From assembly GCA_965217205.1 (NCBI GenBank), contig OZ244254.1, forward strand, positions 1,860,001 to 1,924,000: a DNA stretch of 64,000 nt. The letters are read 5' to 3'. Origin of the DNA: Maricaulis sp947259345 (GTDB taxonomy: Bacteria > Pseudomonadota > Alphaproteobacteria > Caulobacterales > Maricaulaceae). Position 1 is the first letter of the stretch, and every line of letters begins with the position of its first letter. The translations under genes and the position numbers were made by a program. This document shows positions 60,858-64,000 of the stretch, piece by piece. The notes beneath the pieces are model-generated. The model was given only the letters and a program-made list of their open reading frames with translations. It was not told the origin of the DNA and did no database searches.

Positions 60858-61253
60858 ATGGCGTTTCAGACGCATTACCGGCCGGAGCCGGGCTTTTTCG
60901 AAACCACCATCACCGAGTCAGTCAATGCGGATGACGTCATCGCAATCGACGTGGAGATTCTGGGCTCCCCACATTGGGACGGCGGCAAACCTCGCCTCGT
61001 CCTCGTCGATCACAATGTCGATCTGAGCGAGATCGACATGGCTTCGCTGGCGGAAGAAATCCTGCCGCATCTCGAAGCTGCCCGCGCACGCCGAACCCGC
61101 AAGGAACGCATTGCCTGGGTCGTGCCGAATGACCGCAATCGATCAATCGTGGCGGTGTGGGAATTGATGCCCGACAAGGACAGTCTTCAGGATTTCAAGA
61201 GCTTCAGCAATCAGCCCGAAGCGATGAGCTGGCTGCTCGCGGCGGACGATTAG
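60858..61253 (+). CDS. Hypothetical protein, STAS/SEC14-like
   Basis: A 131-residue soluble protein. Its layout (VIAIDVEILGSPHWDGGKPR, LAEEILPHLEAARARRTRKE, then VVPNDRNRSIVAVWELMPDK and a final helix ending EAMSWLLAADD) resembles small STAS-like proteins. The EAMSWL ending parallels the DAARFWL ending of the protein at 56444. No function can be assigned. Its TAG shares a four-base overlap with the convergent RusA-like gene. Confidence 0.55.
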   Translation: MAFQTHYRPEPGFFETTITESVNADDVIAIDVEILGSPHWDGGKPRLVLVDHNVDLSEIDMASLAEEILPHLEAARARRTRKERIAWVVPNDRNRSIVAVWELMPDKDSLQDFKSFSNQPEAMSWLLAADD

Positions 61254-61705
61254 GCGTCTTCGAGCACCCGCACTTCCTGCATCGGACGCGCCGTCACCGA
61301 TATCCGCGGACGATCGCCGTTCATCTTCGTGACAATTAGCCGCTCGACCTGGCTGTCATCATGAAAGACCACACCGGTCAGCGCGTCGAGCACCGCCTTG
61401 GCAACATTGTCGACATCATGGGTTGGTGTGTTGGGAGTCCGTTCGATCTCGATACAGACTTCGTACGGCCCCCATTTCGGCCGCGCCCGCTTGAATTCCA
61501 GACGGAAGAACTCCCCGATCAGCGATTTGAAACGCCGGGTCTGGGTCGTGACCGCATCGACACGCAAATTGAGTTCGTCGCCAGACATGTGTGCCTGAAC
61601 CTTCCCTCGTCCAACCCAGTTCTGCGCCTTGCCCCCGCGGCGATGCGCATCATCGTCTTGATCGCTCATGTGCGAGTGATACACGTTCGAATCAACCGTC
61701 ACCAT
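61250..61705 (-). CDS. RusA-like Holliday junction resolvase
   Basis: A 151-residue protein whose C-terminal half carries the RusA motifs: THDVDNVAKAVLDALTGVVF (DxDN with the downstream Lys and Asp), followed by HDDSQVERLIVTK. These acidic residues and the lysine are the metal-binding and catalytic residues of the family. RusA resolves Holliday junctions; most copies sit in prophages. Here no phage gene is close. A shorter start (MSDQDDD, about 36 bases in) is also possible; upstream frame beyond 61708 lies inside the fumC region and is rejected. Confidence 0.75.
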   Translation of the reverse strand: MVTVDSNVYHSHMSDQDDDAHRRGGKAQNWVGRGKVQAHMSGDELNLRVDAVTTQTRRFKSLIGEFFRLEFKRARPKWGPYEVCIEIERTPNTPTHDVDNVAKAVLDALTGVVFHDDSQVERLIVTKMNGDRPRISVTARPMQEVRVLEDA

Positions 61706-61745
61706 CATCGACCCGCGCCCATGGCGCTGCAAGGAGCCTCCCCTG

Positions 61746-63140
61746 ATGAGCGAGATGCGCACCGAAACCGACAGCTTTGGCCCGCTTGAAGTCCCGTCCG
61801 AAAAACTCTTTGGCGCGCAGACCGCCCGCTCGCTGATCAACTTCCCGATCGGTACCGAGACCATGCCGGTCCCGCTGATCCGGGCGCTGGGCGTGGTCAA
61901 GCGCTCCGCGGCCCTGGCCAACAAGAAGCTGGGCAATATGGAGGCCCGCGAGGCGGACGCGATTGCCGCCGCGGCCCTCGAGGTCGCGGAAGGCAAGTGG
62001 AATGACCATTTCCCCTTGTCTGTCTGGCAAACCGGCTCAGGCACCCAGTCCAACATGAACACCAATGAAGTGGTCTCCAACCGCGCCATCCAGATGCTGG
62101 GCGGCGTGGTCGGCTCGAAGGATCCGATCCATCCGAACGACCATGTGAACCGCTCCCAATCGTCGAACGACACCTTCCCGACGGCCATGCATATCGCCGC
62201 CGCCGAGGAAATCACCCACGCCCTCCTGCCCGCCTTGCAGAAGCTGCACAATGCACTCAACGACAAGGCGAATGCCTTCAAGGATATCATCAAGATCGGC
62301 CGCACCCATTTGCAGGATGCGACCCCGCTGACGCTGGGCCAGGAATTCTCCGGCTATGTCGCCATGGTCGGCAATGCGATCCGTCGCATCGAGGCGGCCT
62401 TGCCCGCCCTGCTGGAGCTGGCGCAAGGCGGTACGGCGGTCGGTACGGGTCTCAACACCCTGCCCGGCTTTGCTGAAGCCTTCGCGGACGAGGTCGCGGC
62501 CCTGACCAAGCTGAAATTCGTCACCGCGCCGAACAAGTTCGAGGCGCTGGCGACCAAGGACGCGCTGGTTGAAGCCCACGGCACACTGAACTCGGCCGCC
62601 GTCTCCCTGTTCAAGATCGCCAATGATATCCGTCTGCTGGGCTCCGGCCCGCGCTCGGGCCTGGGCGAGCTGGCCCTGCCGGAAAACGAGCCGGGCTCCT
62701 CGATCATGCCGGGCAAGGTCAATCCGACCCAGTGCGAAGCGATGACCATGGTCTGCGCCCAGGTGATGGGCAACAACACGACGGTGAGCTTTGCCGGCAG
62801 CCAGGGCCATTTCGAGCTCAATGTCTTCAAGCCGGTGATCATCTTCAACGTGCTGCAGTCGATCCGCCTTCTGGCCGACGCCGCCAACACCTTCACCGAC
62901 AAATGCGTGGTCGGCATCAAGGCGCGCGAAGACAATATCACCGCCCTGATGGAGCGCTCGCTCATGCTGGTGACGGCGCTCAATTCGACAATCGGCTATG
63001 ACAACGCCACCATCGTCGCCAAGACCGCCCACAAGAACGGTACCACGCTGCGCGAAGAAGCGGTGAAGCTGGGCTTTGTCACCGGCGAACAGTTCGACGA
63101 GATCGTGCGTCCGGAAAAGATGATCGGTCCGAAAACCTGA
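61746..63140 (+). CDS. fumC: Class II fumarate hydratase
   Basis: A 464-residue class II fumarase, which interconverts fumarate and malate in the citric acid cycle. The family signature GSSIMPGKVNP is at about residues 316-326 and carries the catalytic serine. Other conserved segments are TGSGTQSNMNTNEVVSNRA and HPNDHVNRSQSSNDTFPTAM, and GRTHLQDATPLTLGQEFSGY. AAGGAG precedes the ATG. It diverges from the RusA-like gene across a short gap. Confidence 0.97.
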   Translation: MSEMRTETDSFGPLEVPSEKLFGAQTARSLINFPIGTETMPVPLIRALGVVKRSAALANKKLGNMEAREADAIAAAALEVAEGKWNDHFPLSVWQTGSGTQSNMNTNEVVSNRAIQMLGGVVGSKDPIHPNDHVNRSQSSNDTFPTAMHIAAAEEITHALLPALQKLHNALNDKANAFKDIIKIGRTHLQDATPLTLGQEFSGYVAMVGNAIRRIEAALPALLELAQGGTAVGTGLNTLPGFAEAFADEVAALTKLKFVTAPNKFEALATKDALVEAHGTLNSAAVSLFKIANDIRLLGSGPRSGLGELALPENEPGSSIMPGKVNPTQCEAMTMVCAQVMGNNTTVSFAGSQGHFELNVFKPVIIFNVLQSIRLLADAANTFTDKCVVGIKAREDNITALMERSLMLVTALNSTIGYDNATIVAKTAHKNGTTLREEAVKLGFVTGEQFDEIVRPEKMIGPKT

Positions 63141-63210
63141 ACATCGCCAAAATCATCTCATCCGAACCAAGCCTGGATGGCGCAGCCTGACGACGCGCAC
63201 AATCGAGCGT

Positions 63211-63747
63211 CTAGTCAGGCTGACGCGCCGCCATGAACTCAACAAGTCCGGCATATCGGGCACGGTTGGGCTCCACGCTTTGCTGACAATATTCCTCGTC
63301 AGCATCTATCTCGGCCTGGAACTCGGCGCTGCGATGATTGGCATAAGCCTCAACGACTGACAAAACGGACAAACGGGCGGCGTAGGCGAGCATTTCAGGT
63401 GACACGGAAATTTCGCTGGGAGTCAGCCGGCTGGCCATCCGGGTCGCCAGCTGCTCGCTGGCACGCCGCAGCATATCATCCGCCAAGGCATTGAACTCCT
63501 CGTCAATGACGAAGGGGTATTGGCAATTGATTTCGCCCATGAATACGCGCAGATAATCGTCGATATAGGCGCCATATTCTTGCTCGAACGCGGCAACAAA
63601 GGCTTGGCTGTCCTCACTGGCGGCAGCGTCCAGATCAAACTGGGCGTTGACAGGCGCCGTCAACACCAGAGCCCCGGCAAGAAGGGCGGCAAACTTGGCC
63701 GGAATGGCCCGCAGATTAAACTCTATCAGCAAGTCGATGACCTCCAT
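63211..63747 (-). CDS. Exported hypothetical protein
   Basis: A 178-residue protein with a long leader (MEVIDLLIEFNLRAIPAKFA then ALLAGALVLTAPVNAQ), whose cleavage after NAQ is plausible. The mature part is acidic and helical with two cysteines (GEINCQYPFVID and EEYCQQSVEPN) that may form a disulfide. An ATG at 63759 is also in frame. No family was recognised. Confidence 0.62.
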   Translation of the reverse strand: MEVIDLLIEFNLRAIPAKFAALLAGALVLTAPVNAQFDLDAAASEDSQAFVAAFEQEYGAYIDDYLRVFMGEINCQYPFVIDEEFNALADDMLRRASEQLATRMASRLTPSEISVSPEMLAYAARLSVLSVVEAYANHRSAEFQAEIDADEEYCQQSVEPNRARYAGLVEFMAARQPD

Positions 63748-64000
63748 TGCTCGACGCAAACCGGCAGCGGCAAACAGGGCACAACCACCGAAAGCTTGTC
63801 TACCACACTATTGCCTGCTGAGCGCGTTCGGCCAGCTGAATTGACGCGAGCGCCAATCCTGACATCGCCATCAACGCGCAGTGGGGCGCCCGCATCCGTT
63901 CGGAAGCGCTGAGCAGCGCGAGACCTGGCCGAAATCGCGCCGATGGCAAACGGAGGGCGGCTTTGTCGAGCCGCCCTTCGCGTGTCTGCCTATTGAATAC
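63748..64000. other. Right edge, no gene, terminator-like hairpin
   Basis: No supported gene. An inverted repeat AGGGCGGCT (63954-63962) with AGCCGCCCT (63969-63977) and a 6-base loop looks like a terminator for a gene beyond the window edge. Confidence 0.5.

Noticed and set aside
61706..62305. N-terminal extension of the RusA-like frame into fumC
   Set aside because: The extra 200 codons are antisense to fumC and look unrelated to RusA, whose usual length is about 120-150 residues.

Overview
The window is a GC-rich, densely packed alphaproteobacterial chromosome segment with no rRNA, CRISPR array, insertion sequence or prophage. Several traits point to the Caulobacterales/Maricaulales group, with Maricaulis or a close relative as the best guess by inference: a circularly permuted two-piece ssrA whose tag is ANDNFAEEVALAA, an alpha-type SspB, a TipN-like polarity protein, two TonB-dependent receptors and an mreBCD-mrdA-rodA operon.

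Layout. 1-9.3 kb: a cut-off TetR regulator diverging from a TonB-dependent receptor, a VWA/CoxE-like protein, a GST, chorismate mutase, an Hpt protein, two exported proteins, tRNA-Lys(CTT) and a hydrolase lipoprotein. 9.3-13.7 kb (minus): a YfiR-like periplasmic protein, a TonB-dependent receptor and a chemoreceptor, which may form one ligand-sensing module. 14-16.3 kb: PqiA-like protein, then MarR diverging from a two-gene ring-cleavage set (FAH family plus maleylacetoacetate isomerase). 17-25.7 kb: a DUF418 protein, the TipN-like protein, and a complete MCE/Mla-type lipid-transport operon (permease, ATPase, MCE, lipoprotein) behind an MFS gene. 25.8-30.2 kb: a glycosyltransferase, a methyltransferase and a cyclase-like alpha-barrel protein, with a second methyltransferase arriving convergently. 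30.3-38.4 kb: proline iminopeptidase, an NSS transporter and the rod-shape operon mreB-mreC-mreD-mrdA-rodA (minus). 38.5-47.9 kb (minus): a VTT protein, a small DNA-binding-like protein, and the run thyA, mazG-like, folA, hflK, hflC, degP-like, miaA, an NTF2-like protein and a divergent ketol-acid reductoisomerase.

48.2-52.1 kb is the least orderly part. It has an AT-rich gap, a DUF6624-like gene, two decayed gene remnants (one a copy of the C-terminus of a nearby VOC protein), and long inverted repeats. 52.1-64 kb returns to housekeeping genes: tdk, a frameshifted DUF3667 gene, a soluble PAS chemoreceptor, ssrA followed closely by sspB, a thioesterase, an MFS transporter, a stand-alone RusA-like resolvase and fumC.

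Functional groupings: ssrA and sspB act together in tagged-protein degradation by ClpXP. thyA, folA, a MazG-like pyrophosphohydrolase and tdk cover thymidylate supply. The mre operon builds the lateral wall. hflKC with a DegP-like protease forms an envelope quality-control unit. Neighbouring convergent genes repeatedly share a four-base overlap at their stop codons.
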